Shown: one piece after another, positions 25,723 to 35,600 of the stretch
Layout: each line of letters opens with the position of its first letter
How positions within the stretch are numbered: the first letter of the stretch is position 1
DNA from: Taibaiella soli
Lineage (GTDB): Bacteria; Bacteroidota; Bacteroidia; Chitinophagales; Chitinophagaceae
Assembly (NCBI RefSeq): GCF_003236175.1
Contig: NZ_QKTW01000022.1
Location: 434,208 to 498,207, forward strand
Direction of reading: 5' to 3'
Length of the DNA: 64,000 bases
Made by a program: the position numbers and the translations under genes
The notes under the pieces: generated by a model
Told to the model about the DNA's origin: nothing
What the model saw: only the letters and a program-made list of their open reading frames with translations
The model's database searches: none

Positions 25723-25753
25723 TCTTAGCTGCTAAGACATTTATTTGCTAAGA
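25723..25753 (+). promoter_or_regulatory. Probable MarR operator: palindrome plus extra half-site
   Basis: TCTTAGC-T-GCTAAGA (25723-25737) is a perfect 15-nt palindrome, and a further half-site GCTAAGA follows at 25747-25753, directly against the ATG of the MarR gene. MarR dimers bind such short palindromes, and genes of this family are usually autoregulated. Placement between MarR and the divergent PPTase would let one protein control both. Confidence 0.6.
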
Positions 25754-25754
25754 G

Positions 25755-26240
25755 ATGAATCAAGAGTTAATTACACAAGTGAGAAGGCTGAGTCAGCAAT
25801 ATGCTTATGCTTCTATTCAGATGCATGAAGCTGTGGCAAAGAGAGTTGGATTGCCGGGAACGGATCATAAATACCTGGGCTTTTTATTGCAAAATGGTCA
25901 GATGACTGCGGGTGAGCTCGCTACAATCAGCGGACTGACGACGGGTGCTGTTACCGGTCTGATAGACAGACTGGAACAGCGGAAGCTAGTAAAACGGCAG
26001 CCTGCTGCCGACGACCGGAGAAAGATTATGATTGTGCCGGACACGAAAAAAATCATGGCCATTCTGGAACCGTTGTACAAAGATTTCAGGAAAGAGTCGG
26101 AGGAATTATTGGCATCATTTTCTGAAAAGGAAATCAATGTCATTGAAACTTATTTCCAGAAAGCAGTGGCTATCATGAATAAGTCTGCTGAGCAGATTAA
26201 GAAAAAGCCGTCATCCAAAAAGAAAAGCAATGAAAAATAA
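25755..26240 (+). CDS. MarR-family transcriptional regulator
   Basis: A 161-residue winged-helix regulator. The N-terminal dimerisation helix is followed by 'LGFLLQNGQMTAGELATISGLTTGAVTGLIDRLEQRKLVKRQPAADDRRKIMIVP', the typical MarR recognition helix and wing with the DxR motif. The C-terminal helix ends in a lysine-rich tail. It overlaps the rifampin phosphotransferase gene by 11 bp, so it most likely controls that gene and itself. The palindrome directly upstream is a good operator candidate. The ligand is unknown; aromatic antibiotics or metabolites are common for the family. Confidence 0.93.
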   Translation: MNQELITQVRRLSQQYAYASIQMHEAVAKRVGLPGTDHKYLGFLLQNGQMTAGELATISGLTTGAVTGLIDRLEQRKLVKRQPAADDRRKIMIVPDTKKIMAILEPLYKDFRKESEELLASFSEKEINVIETYFQKAVAIMNKSAEQIKKKPSSKKKSNEK

Positions 26241-28848
26241 GCAGCCCTATGTACTCAGTTTTAATGTGGTTGATCAACAGGCTTTGCCTTTAGTGGGCGG
26301 TAAGGGGGCTAATCTTGCAGCTTTGGCGCGCATGGAAGGTATTCGTGTGCCGGAAGGTTTTTGTGTGACGACTGCAGCTTATCAGGAAATAGTAGCGGGG
26401 CATCGGGCGTTGCCTTCCTTGCTGGAGCAGTTGGCGGAATTAAAAGCGGATGATACAAAAAATATCAACAAAATCAGTGCTGAGATTCGCTATGCGATTG
26501 AGCATATTTTGATTCCTGACGCAATAGCAACAACTATTGTTTCAGCGTTGAAAGAACATGGTGTGCAAAAAGCTTATGCTGTTCGGTCGAGCGCCACGGC
26601 AGAAGACTTGTCTACGGCCTCATTCGCGGGTCAGCAAGATAGTTATCTAAACATCATTGGCGCAGATGCAATTCTAAAACATATCAGCAAATGCTGGGCT
26701 TCATTATTTACGGAAAGAGCGGTAATCTATCGCATTCAAAATGGGTTTGATCATCGAAACGTATATCTCTCGGTGGTGGTGCAGCAAATGATTTTTTCGA
26801 GAGTATCTGGCATTTTATTTACTGCCGATCCGGTTACTGCTAATAGAAAGATCTCGTCTATTGATGCGGGGTTCGGGTTGGGTGAGGCATTGGTCGGTGG
26901 GTTGGTGAACGCTGATATTTATAAAGTGCGGGAAGGAATAATCACAGACAAAAGGATCTCGGAAAAGAAGATTGCAGTTTTTGGTTTGAAGGAAGGGGGG
27001 ACCGGCGAAACCGTGATCGCTGATGAAATGCAGCGACAACAGGCATTAACTAATGAACAGATTTTAGAACTGGATAAAATTGGTAGAAAGATAGAAGTAT
27101 ATTTTGGTGCTCCGCAGGATATGGAATGGTGCCTGGCGGACGGTAATTTTTATATCGTGCAGAGTCGTCCTATTACTACTTTATTCCCGGTTCCGGATGT
27201 AGCAGATATGGAAAAGCATGTGTACGTTTCCGTGGGGCATCAGCAAATGATGACCGATGCCATGAAGCCTTTAGGTCTGTCGTTTTACGATTTAAATGCG
27301 GGCCGGGCAATGTTTACCGCGGGCGGACGTTTGTTTGTAGACGTTGCGAAAGAATTGTCCTCGGCTGCGGGCAGGAACATGATGGTGAATGTGCTTGGCA
27401 AATCCGATCCGTTAATAAAAGGCGCTTTCGAAACGATCATTGAACGTGATTTTATTCCATTGTTGCCTGATGAAAAAGAATCTGCAACACCGGGAGGAAA
27501 CGCGACACCATCTTTGAAAGATTTCCAGGCGTTAAGCGATTATGATGCTTCTGTGGTAACCGAATTGATTGAGCGGGCGGAAGCTTCGCTGGCAAAATTG
27601 AAGGTGAACATTAAGACCGTGTCGGGAGGTGAGTTATTTGATTTTATTAAACAGGACATTCAGCAGTCGCGTGCTCAATTGCATGATCCCCGCAGCTTTG
27701 GTGTGATCATGACAGGCATGAATGCATCGCATTGGCTGAATGAAAAAATAGAAGAGTGGCTTGGAGAAAAGAATGTCGCTGACACGATTTCGCAATCGGT
27801 AGATCATAACCTTACTTCTGAAATGGGGCTTGCATTGATGGACGTTGCTGATGTTATTCGTCCTTATCCTGAAATAATCAACTATTTGCAACAGTCCAAA
27901 GATGATGGGTTTCTATTGCAACTAAAGCAGTTTAACGGAGGGGAAAATGTGTATGAAGCCTTTCAGGCATTCCTCGACAAGTATGGCATGCGTTGTGCCG
28001 GTGAGATCGATATAACGCGACCCCGGTGGTCGGAACAGCCGATCGCATTGGTTCCTGCAATACGCAATAATGTGAGGATGTTTGAAGCTGGTGCAGGAGT
28101 ACGGAGATTTGAACAGGGGCGAACGGACGCAAAAAAAAGGGAGCAGGAAATACTCGCACGGTTAAGGCAATTACCCGACGGTGAGCAGAAAGCAACGGAA
28201 ACAAAACGCATGATCGATCTGGTTCGCAATTTGAGCGGCTATCGTGAATATCCGAAATATGCGATTGTCAGTCGTTATGCTGTTTATAAACAGGCTTTAC
28301 TGAACGAAGCCCTTAAGTTGACTCAGGCTGGAATTATCCGCGAACCGGAGGATATATTTTATCTCCGTTTCGATGAAGTGGCGGAAACTGTTCGCGCACA
28401 GCAACTGGATTACCAGATCATAGATCTGCGCAAGGATGAATACGAAGCCTTTACAAAGTTGAAGCCACCACGTGTCATGACGTCTGAAGGAGAAGTGATC
28501 AGCAGTGCCTATAAACGGGAAAATCTGCCGGAAAAGGCGTTAGTGGGTCTGGCTGTTTCTGCCGGATTGGTAGAAGGCCGGGCGCGGGTGATTTTGAAAA
28601 TGGAAGATGCAGTGCTGGAAGAAGGGGATATTCTGGTTACATCATTCACAGACCCAAGCTGGACGCCGGTTTTTGTTTCTATTAAAGGTCTCGTGACAGA
28701 AGTAGGTGGATTGATGACACACGGTGCGGTTATTGCCCGGGAATATGGACTGCCGGCAGTGGTCGGTGTAGAAAATGCAACAAAGCTGATTAGGGACGGC
28801 CAACGGATTCGGGTACATGGAACAGATGGTTGGATTGAGCTACTCTAG
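26230..28848 (+). CDS. rph: Rifampin phosphotransferase (rifamycin-inactivating)
   Basis: The 872-residue protein has the three-domain design of Rph. The N-terminal ATP-binding domain has 'LVGGKGANLAALARMEG' and 'AVRSSATAEDLSTASFAGQQDSYLNIIG'. The central rifampin-binding domain follows 'VYVSVGHQQMMTDAMKPLGLSFY'. The C-terminal swivelling phosphohistidine domain has 'VGGLMTHGAVIAREYG' with H831. From memory, the Listeria Rph matches over the whole length with the same landmark strings, so this is Rph rather than phosphoenolpyruvate synthase. The enzyme uses ATP to phosphorylate the ansa-bridge hydroxyl of rifamycins, releasing AMP and phosphate. It is coupled to the MarR gene by an 11-bp overlap and ends at a shared terminator. 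Confidence 0.93.
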   Translation: MKNKQPYVLSFNVVDQQALPLVGGKGANLAALARMEGIRVPEGFCVTTAAYQEIVAGHRALPSLLEQLAELKADDTKNINKISAEIRYAIEHILIPDAIATTIVSALKEHGVQKAYAVRSSATAEDLSTASFAGQQDSYLNIIGADAILKHISKCWASLFTERAVIYRIQNGFDHRNVYLSVVVQQMIFSRVSGILFTADPVTANRKISSIDAGFGLGEALVGGLVNADIYKVREGIITDKRISEKKIAVFGLKEGGTGETVIADEMQRQQALTNEQILELDKIGRKIEVYFGAPQDMEWCLADGNFYIVQSRPITTLFPVPDVADMEKHVYVSVGHQQMMTDAMKPLGLSFYDLNAGRAMFTAGGRLFVDVAKELSSAAGRNMMVNVLGKSDPLIKGAFETIIERDFIPLLPDEKESATPGGNATPSLKDFQALSDYDASVVTELIERAEASLAKLKVNIKTVSGGELFDFIKQDIQQSRAQLHDPRSFGVIMTGMNASHWLNEKIEEWLGEKNVADTISQSVDHNLTSEMGLALMDVADVIRPYPEIINYLQQSKDDGFLLQLKQFNGGENVYEAFQAFLDKYGMRCAGEIDITRPRWSEQPIALVPAIRNNVRMFEAGAGVRRFEQGRTDAKKREQEILARLRQLPDGEQKATETKRMIDLVRNLSGYREYPKYAIVSRYAVYKQALLNEALKLTQAGIIREPEDIFYLRFDEVAETVRAQQLDYQIIDLRKDEYEAFTKLKPPRVMTSEGEVISSAYKRENLPEKALVGLAVSAGLVEGRARVILKMEDAVLEEGDILVTSFTDPSWTPVFVSIKGLVTEVGGLMTHGAVIAREYGLPAVVGVENATKLIRDGQRIRVHGTDGWIELL

Positions 28849-28880
28849 AAACAATAGGTTTTTATAAAAGTATTGTCATA

Positions 28881-28910
28881 AAAAAACACCGGAAGTACCG
28901 GTGTTTTTTT
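28881..28910. terminator. Bidirectional terminator
   Basis: AAAAAACACCGG (28881-28892) and CCGGTGTTTTTT (28898-28909) form a perfect 12-bp stem with A and T runs at either end. It serves the convergent rph and NHL-repeat genes. Confidence 0.88.
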
Positions 28911-28946
28911 CGCTATAATTCAGTCTGTCCGACTAGTTCTTTGCGG

Positions 28947-31900
28947 TTAATTTCCAGAAATTGTAAAGCGGATCATGCTGCTGTTGTCGTCATTCAATTT
29001 CAGGAAGTAATTACCTGAAGGGAGATTTTTAGACAGTTCAACCTGATGATTTAATGTGCCATTTGCAACAGAAACGGATTCCTGGTGAATAAGCTGTCCG
29101 ATTGCGTTGTACACGGTCAGATTGATGGCGTGTGTCGCTTTGTTGGTCAGACTTCCTTTCAGGGTAAAGCCGCCGTTGTTTGGATTTGGGTACAAGCTAA
29201 GGGCATAGCGGTTATTACCAATAGTGCCTATTCCTGTAGTTACCGTTACAATAGTTGCGCTGCTGCTTGCAGTGTCGCCACATGCATCGGTGTTTTTTAT
29301 CCAAACACTGATTTGATCATTGTTTAAGACGTCCGTTCCTGCAATTGCTGTATAAGTTGCCTGTGTTGCACCTGCAATATTTAGGCCATTTTTCAGCCAT
29401 TGATATTGAGGGTTGGTACCGCCATTGGTCGGTGTTGCAGTGAATGTGATTTGCTGTCCGTCAGGGATGCTGGTGCCCGGATTTGCAGTAAAAGTTACTG
29501 TTGGTGCCACAACCGGATTTACTACCATAGTAATTGTATCGCTGGTTGCGCTGGCCGGACTTGCACAAGTTGCATTGCTGGTGAGTACGCAGCTTATAGT
29601 AAGACCGTTTGTCGGTGTATACTGATAAGAAGTGTCGGTAGCGCCGGAAACTGGTGTTCCATTCATCATCCATTGGTAGTTTGGCGTACTGCCGCCGTTG
29701 GTTGGTGTTACTGTATAAGTTACCTGTGTACCGAAACAAATATTATTCTGTGAAGCCACAATGCTCGCCGCCGGTGTCAGGATCGGATTTACGGTCATGA
29801 TCTTAGTATTGCTCGTAGCATGCGGCGTGCTGACACAGCCGTAGTTGCTGGTGAGTATACATCTTACGGTGTCATTGTTTGCCGGTGTATAATTGTAGGT
29901 CGCATTGGTTGCGCCAGACATGGTGGTGCCGTTTACCGTCCATTGATAAGTTGGTGCTGTTCCTCCGAAAGTTGGCGTAGTGGTAAAAGCAACCTGTGTG
30001 CCGGCACACATCGTATCTCGTGATGAAACAATATTTAGCAATGGAGTGACAGAGGTGTTGACAACCATGGAAACGCTGTCGCTCGTGATTGTTGCAGGAG
30101 CTGCGTTTACAGCACTGCTGGTGAGTACGCAACGCACCACATCTCCATTTACCGGAGTGTAACTGTAAGTTGCGCTGGTTGCACCTGTGATATTAGCGCC
30201 GTTCACAGTCCATTGATAACCCGGTGTGGTACCGCCGAAGCTGGTGTTAGCAGTATATGTTACGGTATTGCCCGAGCAAAGGTTGTTTTGAGATGCGGCG
30301 ATGCTAATGGCCGGGGACAACGGAACCAGAAATGTGCGGACTCTGTTGTTGTTCTGGTCGGCAACGTAGAAATTGCCCGCTGCATCCACCGCTACGCCAT
30401 AAGGTGCATTTAAGGAAGCTGCTTTAGGAAGACCGCCATCGCCGCTAAATCCTGCTGTGCCATTTCCTGCAATCGTGTATATTTTTCCAGTGATTGCATC
30501 GATTTTACGAACGCGGTTATTGTCGACATCCGCAATGTAAAGATTGTTGTTGATGTCTACAGCAAGACCTCTTGGGTGTTTTATTTGTGCTGCCGTCGCG
30601 AGCGAGCTATCACCGCTGAAGCCACCGGTGCCTGTACCTGCAATTGTAGTAATGATGCCGCTTGCACGGGAGACTTTACGGATTTTGTGATTGCCGTAAT
30701 CCGCGATGTAGATATTCCCTGCGGTGTCTACTGCTACACCTGAAGGCGTGTTCAGTTTTGCGCTGGTAGCTGGCCCGCCGTCTCCTGTCAGTCCGCCGAT
30801 ACCGCCGGTTCCTGCTACGGTGCCGATGATGCCGGTGCTGAGGTCAACCTGGCGGATCACCTGGTTGCTGCCATCTGCGATATAGAGAAAATTGCCGAGT
30901 ATGGCCACGCTGTTCGGATTGTACAAATTGGCCGCTGTTGCCTGTCCGCCATCGCCGGTAAAACCAGTGCCTCCGGTTCCTGCGATGGTAGAGATATTGC
31001 CGGTTACAGCGTCTACTTTGCGTATTTTATGATTGTTCCAATCAGCTATGTAAGTGTTGCCGTTTGCATCGACGGCTGTTCCGCCCATAAGGTTGAGTTG
31101 TGCAGCTACAGCCAGCCCGCCGTCGCCACTGGCACCTTGTACGCCAGTACCCGCAAAGCCGTCGATGATGTTTGTGCTGTGCGTTGCTTTTCTCACTTTT
31201 TTATTTCCCTGGTCGCTGATGTAGACATTTCCGGCTCCGTCAGTAGACACACCTACCGGACCGCTCAATTGAGAATTTACCGGGAGCCCGCCGTCGCCGC
31301 CATAGGAATAATTGCCATTTCCTGCAAGTGTGGTAATAATGCCGGAACTGCCATCAATGACACGCACTCTGTTGCCGCCATATTCTGCTATATACATACT
31401 GCCTGAAGCTGTGCGCGTCAGACCGCGCGGAGAATTTACCTGCGCAAGCGAAGCGAGACCGCCGTCGCCGGTACTCAGTGCGGTGCCGGTACCGGATATG
31501 GTAGTAATAATGCCTGTTGTACCGTCTATTTTCCGGATTTTATGATTGTTGTTATCAGCGATATATACGTTGTTATTGGCATCCACCACTACGCCCATAG
31601 GGTTGACCTGCGCCAATGTTGCAGCTGCGCCGTCACCCGCTGAACCATTAGTGCCAATACCCGCTATTGTACTTATATTGCCCGTAACTACATCTACTCT
31701 GCGGATTTTATAATTGCCGTTGTCAGCGATGTATACGTTGCCTGCAATATCTACTGAGATAGATCTTGGTGTATTTAATTTTGCAAGTGTTGCAGCAGCA
31801 CCGTCGCCGGTATTACCGCTGGTGCCGACGCCTGCAATAGTTGTAATAATGCCGGTGCTGACCGTAATTTTACGTATTCTGTAGCCGCTTGCTTCTGCAA

Positions 31901-32414
31901 TGTAAATATTGCCTGCTGTATCCAGCGCCACACCGGCAGGGCTTTTTAGCTGTGCCGTATTTGCGGGAATGTTGTCGTTGTTGTAGCCACTTGTTCCGGT
32001 ACCTGCAACAGAAGTAATAATACCAGTCACGGCGTCAATTCTACGGACGCGGTAATTGTAATAATCGGCGACATATATATTGCCTGCAGGATCGATGGTG
32101 ATACCATTGGGGCCGTTTAACTGCGCGTTTTGGGCGAGTCCGCCATCACCGTTATAGCCAGGAGTGCCGGTTCCCGCGATGACAGTTGCAATACCAGCCG
32201 GTGTTATTTTTCGGATTATACTATTACCGCCGTCAGTAACGTAGGCGTTACCTGCTGCATCAACAGCGACCGCATTTGGGCTGGTCACAGAGATGTTGGC
32301 TGCATTACCGGCACCGAGACCACCGGCAAAAGTAGAAATGTTTTGTGCGGACACCAGCAGAGGGGTAAATAGGGTGCTGAGCGCAATGAAAGGAAGTAGA
32401 TAACGTTTCTTCAT
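28947..32414 (-). CDS. Secreted NHL-repeat / Ig-like protein with T9SS sorting domain (4 Ig units)
   Basis: The 1155-residue protein has a signal peptide to about 23. Residues about 25-700 hold twelve NHL-type repeats of about 55 residues, each with 'PxGVAVDxAGNxYIADxxNxxIRKI' followed by 'TGIITTIAGTGxxGxxGDGG'. Two six-bladed propellers would fit this number. Four Ig-like repeats of about 85 residues follow (each with a cysteine after 'SQNN' and the phrase 'YQWTVNG', the first three with 'VRCVLTS'). The C-terminal 75 residues form a type A sorting domain ('LSLYPNPNNGGFTLKGSL', ending 'MIRFTISGN'). Such proteins pass the outer membrane through the type IX system and are anchored or released. 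A binding role is likely; no catalytic motif was seen. The nearest relative is the next gene. Confidence 0.93.
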   Translation of the reverse strand: MKKRYLLPFIALSTLFTPLLVSAQNISTFAGGLGAGNAANISVTSPNAVAVDAAGNAYVTDGGNSIIRKITPAGIATVIAGTGTPGYNGDGGLAQNAQLNGPNGITIDPAGNIYVADYYNYRVRRIDAVTGIITSVAGTGTSGYNNDNIPANTAQLKSPAGVALDTAGNIYIAEASGYRIRKITVSTGIITTIAGVGTSGNTGDGAAATLAKLNTPRSISVDIAGNVYIADNGNYKIRRVDVVTGNISTIAGIGTNGSAGDGAAATLAQVNPMGVVVDANNNVYIADNNNHKIRKIDGTTGIITTISGTGTALSTGDGGLASLAQVNSPRGLTRTASGSMYIAEYGGNRVRVIDGSSGIITTLAGNGNYSYGGDGGLPVNSQLSGPVGVSTDGAGNVYISDQGNKKVRKATHSTNIIDGFAGTGVQGASGDGGLAVAAQLNLMGGTAVDANGNTYIADWNNHKIRKVDAVTGNISTIAGTGGTGFTGDGGQATAANLYNPNSVAILGNFLYIADGSNQVIRQVDLSTGIIGTVAGTGGIGGLTGDGGPATSAKLNTPSGVAVDTAGNIYIADYGNHKIRKVSRASGIITTIAGTGTGGFSGDSSLATAAQIKHPRGLAVDINNNLYIADVDNNRVRKIDAITGKIYTIAGNGTAGFSGDGGLPKAASLNAPYGVAVDAAGNFYVADQNNNRVRTFLVPLSPAISIAASQNNLCSGNTVTYTANTSFGGTTPGYQWTVNGANITGATSATYSYTPVNGDVVRCVLTSSAVNAAPATITSDSVSMVVNTSVTPLLNIVSSRDTMCAGTQVAFTTTPTFGGTAPTYQWTVNGTTMSGATNATYNYTPANNDTVRCILTSNYGCVSTPHATSNTKIMTVNPILTPAASIVASQNNICFGTQVTYTVTPTNGGSTPNYQWMMNGTPVSGATDTSYQYTPTNGLTISCVLTSNATCASPASATSDTITMVVNPVVAPTVTFTANPGTSIPDGQQITFTATPTNGGTNPQYQWLKNGLNIAGATQATYTAIAGTDVLNNDQISVWIKNTDACGDTASSSATIVTVTTGIGTIGNNRYALSLYPNPNNGGFTLKGSLTNKATHAINLTVYNAIGQLIHQESVSVANGTLNHQVELSKNLPSGNYFLKLNDDNSSMIRFTISGN

Positions 32415-32630
32415 CTAAACAATTTTTTAGGTTCTGATAGAATTTTTCAAGCTACGCATACTGTCATTGGTTTTATTCTGAATTTATGGAATGTGTATTC
32501 AAAGAATCTTGAGATTCGTTGGGCTGAAAGCTTAAAGCCGACGCTGAATGCTTTCTTGTGTTTTCCTTTGCGTTCTTGCTCATTATGCGCTTTCGCGGGA
32601 GGCCTTTTACATTATAATATGGTCAAAAAA

Positions 32631-32657
32631 AGGTTGTCCCAAATTTTGAGACAACCT
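32631..32657 (-). terminator. Terminator of the larger NHL-repeat gene
   Basis: AGGTTGTC (32631-32638) pairs with GACAACCT (32650-32657). On the minus strand the stem is followed by TTTTTTT, 25 bp after the stop codon. Confidence 0.8.
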
Positions 32658-32681
32658 GCATTCGAAGAATTAAATCTGTTT

Positions 32682-35600
32682 CTAATTTCCGACAACCGTG
32701 AATCTAATCACCGCGCTGTTTCCATCATTCAACTTCAGGAAGTAATTGCCTGGAGGTAATTGTTTTGACAAAGCAGTGCTGTGTTCCAGTATCCCATTCG
32801 TTACAGAAAATGTTTCCCGGTGCATGATCTGCCCGATTGTGTTATAAACTTCCAGTTTCACTTCGTGCATTGACTTGTCTGGAAGTAAACCTTTAATCGT
32901 GAAATTACCACTGTTTGGGTTCGGATAAAGACTCAGCGGGTATCGACTGTTGCCAATCTCATTAATTCCGGTCACTACAGTGATAATCATTTCGCCGCTA
33001 ACGGCAGTGTCACCGCAGATATCGGTGTTTTCGACCCAGATGCTGATTTTATCATTGTTCAGAACATCTGTACCAATGAGTGCAAAGTAAGTAGCGGCCG
33101 TTGCACCCGTGATGTTCGTACCATTTTTTCGCCATTGGTAATGCGGATTAGCGCCGCCATTGGTGAGCGTTGTGCTGAAAGTGATTTGGTCTGTACTTAC
33201 GCTTGACGAGATCGTTACCGACGGTGATACTTTTGGATTTACAATCATAGCCGTGTCATTGCTGGTAACTGTGGTTGTGGTAGTGCAGTTTGCGTTACTT
33301 GTGAGTATGCAGGCTACTGTGTCATTATCGGCAGGCATGTAACTATACGTTGCAATGTTTGTGCTGGAAACGATGGTGCCGTTTATTAACCATTGATAAA
33401 TTGGAATGGTGCCGGCGTTGGCAGCCGTTGCTGTAAAGGTTACCGAAGTGCCCGCACAAATGTTATTCAGCGAAGGCATAATGCTTACGTCTGGCGTGAC
33501 CATCGGATTTACCGTCATAATAGCATCGTTGCTTGTTACTATCGCAGGATTCGGACAACTGATATTATCGCTGTAAAGGATGCATCTTACCGTGTCATTG
33601 TTAGCTGGTACGTAGTTGTAGGTTGCATTGGTCGCGCCGGAAACTGCATTGCCGTTTACCGTCCATTGATAAGCTGGAATAGCGCCGCCGTTTGTTTGTA
33701 CTGCGGTATAGGTTACCTGAGCGCCTGTACAGATATTGTTCTGTGAAGGTGTAACATTCACCACCGGTGTGATCAGAGGATTAACCGTCATAATGTACTG
33801 ATTGCTGCTCACCGGCGTTGGGCTATAGCAGGTCTCCATACAGGTCATCACGCATTTTACCGAGTCATGATTGAGTGGTGTGTAACTGTATACTGTATCA
33901 GTAGCACCCGGAACAGCGTTGCCATTTACGTACCATTGATAGGTAGGATTGCTGCCCTGGTCCGACGGTACCGCATGATATGTTGCCGTAGTGCCCGCAC
34001 AAATCGCCGTCGCCGGAATGGCAATGCCTATATGAGGTATGGTTATCGGATTGACTGTCATGAGTACTTCATTGCTCATTACTGGTACCGTATCTGCACA
34101 ATTTGCATTGCTGATCAGTGTACATTTTACGGTGTCATGATTGACTGGTGTGTAACTGTATGTTGTATCTGTTGCACCCGAAATGAGCGTGCCGTTTACG
34201 AACCATTGATAAACCGGAGTAGTACCTCCGTTGGTCGCGGTTGGTGTAAATGTTATTTGGGTGCCCGTGCAGCTGTTATTGGTAGAGGCCGTGATGTTTA
34301 CAGTAGCGAAGACCGTCTGATTTACCGTCATTGCGGATTTGCTGCTTTTTGCGGTATCGGTACTCAAACAACTGGCATTGCTGATGACAATGCATTGAAT
34401 GGTATCATTGTTGGCAGGTGTGTAGGCGTAAGTAGAATCCGTTGCGCCGGCAACGATGGTTCCGTTTACCGACCATTTGTAAGATGGAGTGGTACCTCCG
34501 TTTGTTGCGGTAGCAGTATAGGTTACCGGAGCGCCGATACAGACACTGTTTTGCGAAGGTGCGATAATTACGGTCGGTGTTACAATCGGATTTACAGCCA
34601 TTGTGACGTCGTTGCTGACAGCAGTTGATACCGTAACACAGGTGGCATTAGAAGTGAGAAAACATTTTACTGTGTCATTATTCGCAGGCTGATAATTGTA
34701 GGTTGCATCTGTAGCGCCCGGAATAACGTTTCCGTTGATTTTCCATTGGTAGGCAGGCGTGGTCCCTCCGGCAGTGGGCACTGCAGTGAGCGTTACAGCG
34801 CTGCCCGAACAAATATTATTTTGCGAAGCAGTGATATTGATAGCAGGGGTCGCAGAAGAAACAGTCGTCATACCGATAGTATTGCTGATAACGGTAGCTG
34901 GTGTGGCATTGGATGCACTGCTGATCAGTTTGCAACGTACGGAGTCTCCATTGGCCGGCACGTAGCTGTAGGTGGCGCTGGTTGCTCCCGGTACGTTCGT
35001 ACCGTTTACAATCCATTGGTAGGATGGGTTAGTACCGCCAACAACTGGGGTGGCAGTATAGTTGACAGTCGTTCCGGCACACAAATTATTTATAGATGCG
35101 CTTATGCGTACCGATGGTGCCAAAGGAACGGTGAATGTACGCACCCTGCGTACCCCGAAATCGCCTACGTACAAATGCCCTGCAGCATCGACTGCAATGC
35201 AGTTTGGTGACCAATAAGAGGCCGAGATTGCTGGTCCGCCATCAACTGGATACGCGTTGTTGCCGGTGCCTGAAATGGTGCTGATGTTTCCTGTAACTGC
35301 GTCAATTCTGCGGATTCTGTAGTTGTCTTCATCCACGATATACATGTTCCCATTTATGTCAAATGCTATGTCTGTCGGATAATGGAATTTTGCTGCGGTA
35401 GACGGACCACCGTCGCCCTGGAACCCCTGGGAACCACCGGCAAATGTGGTGATAATGCCTGTCGTAATTGTTATTTTCCGGATTCTGTTATCATACATGT
35501 CTACTATGTAGATATTGCCGGCAGTGTCTGTTGCCAGATTTTTCGGAGTATAAAGTGTGGCTGCCGTTGCCAGGCCACCATCACCAGTTGTCCCCGACGA

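Noticed and set aside
26230..28848. Phosphoenolpyruvate synthase
   Set aside because: ATP-grasp and phosphohistidine domains are shared, but the central domain and the HQQMMTDAMKPLGLSFY landmark fit rifampin phosphotransferase, and the PEP-synthase C-terminal TIM barrel is missing.
33867..34628. 253-codon frame antisense to the larger NHL/Ig gene
   Set aside because: Periodic Ig-repeat DNA keeps the opposite strand open; the translation is cysteine/arginine-rich and repetitive, as expected from a shadow.
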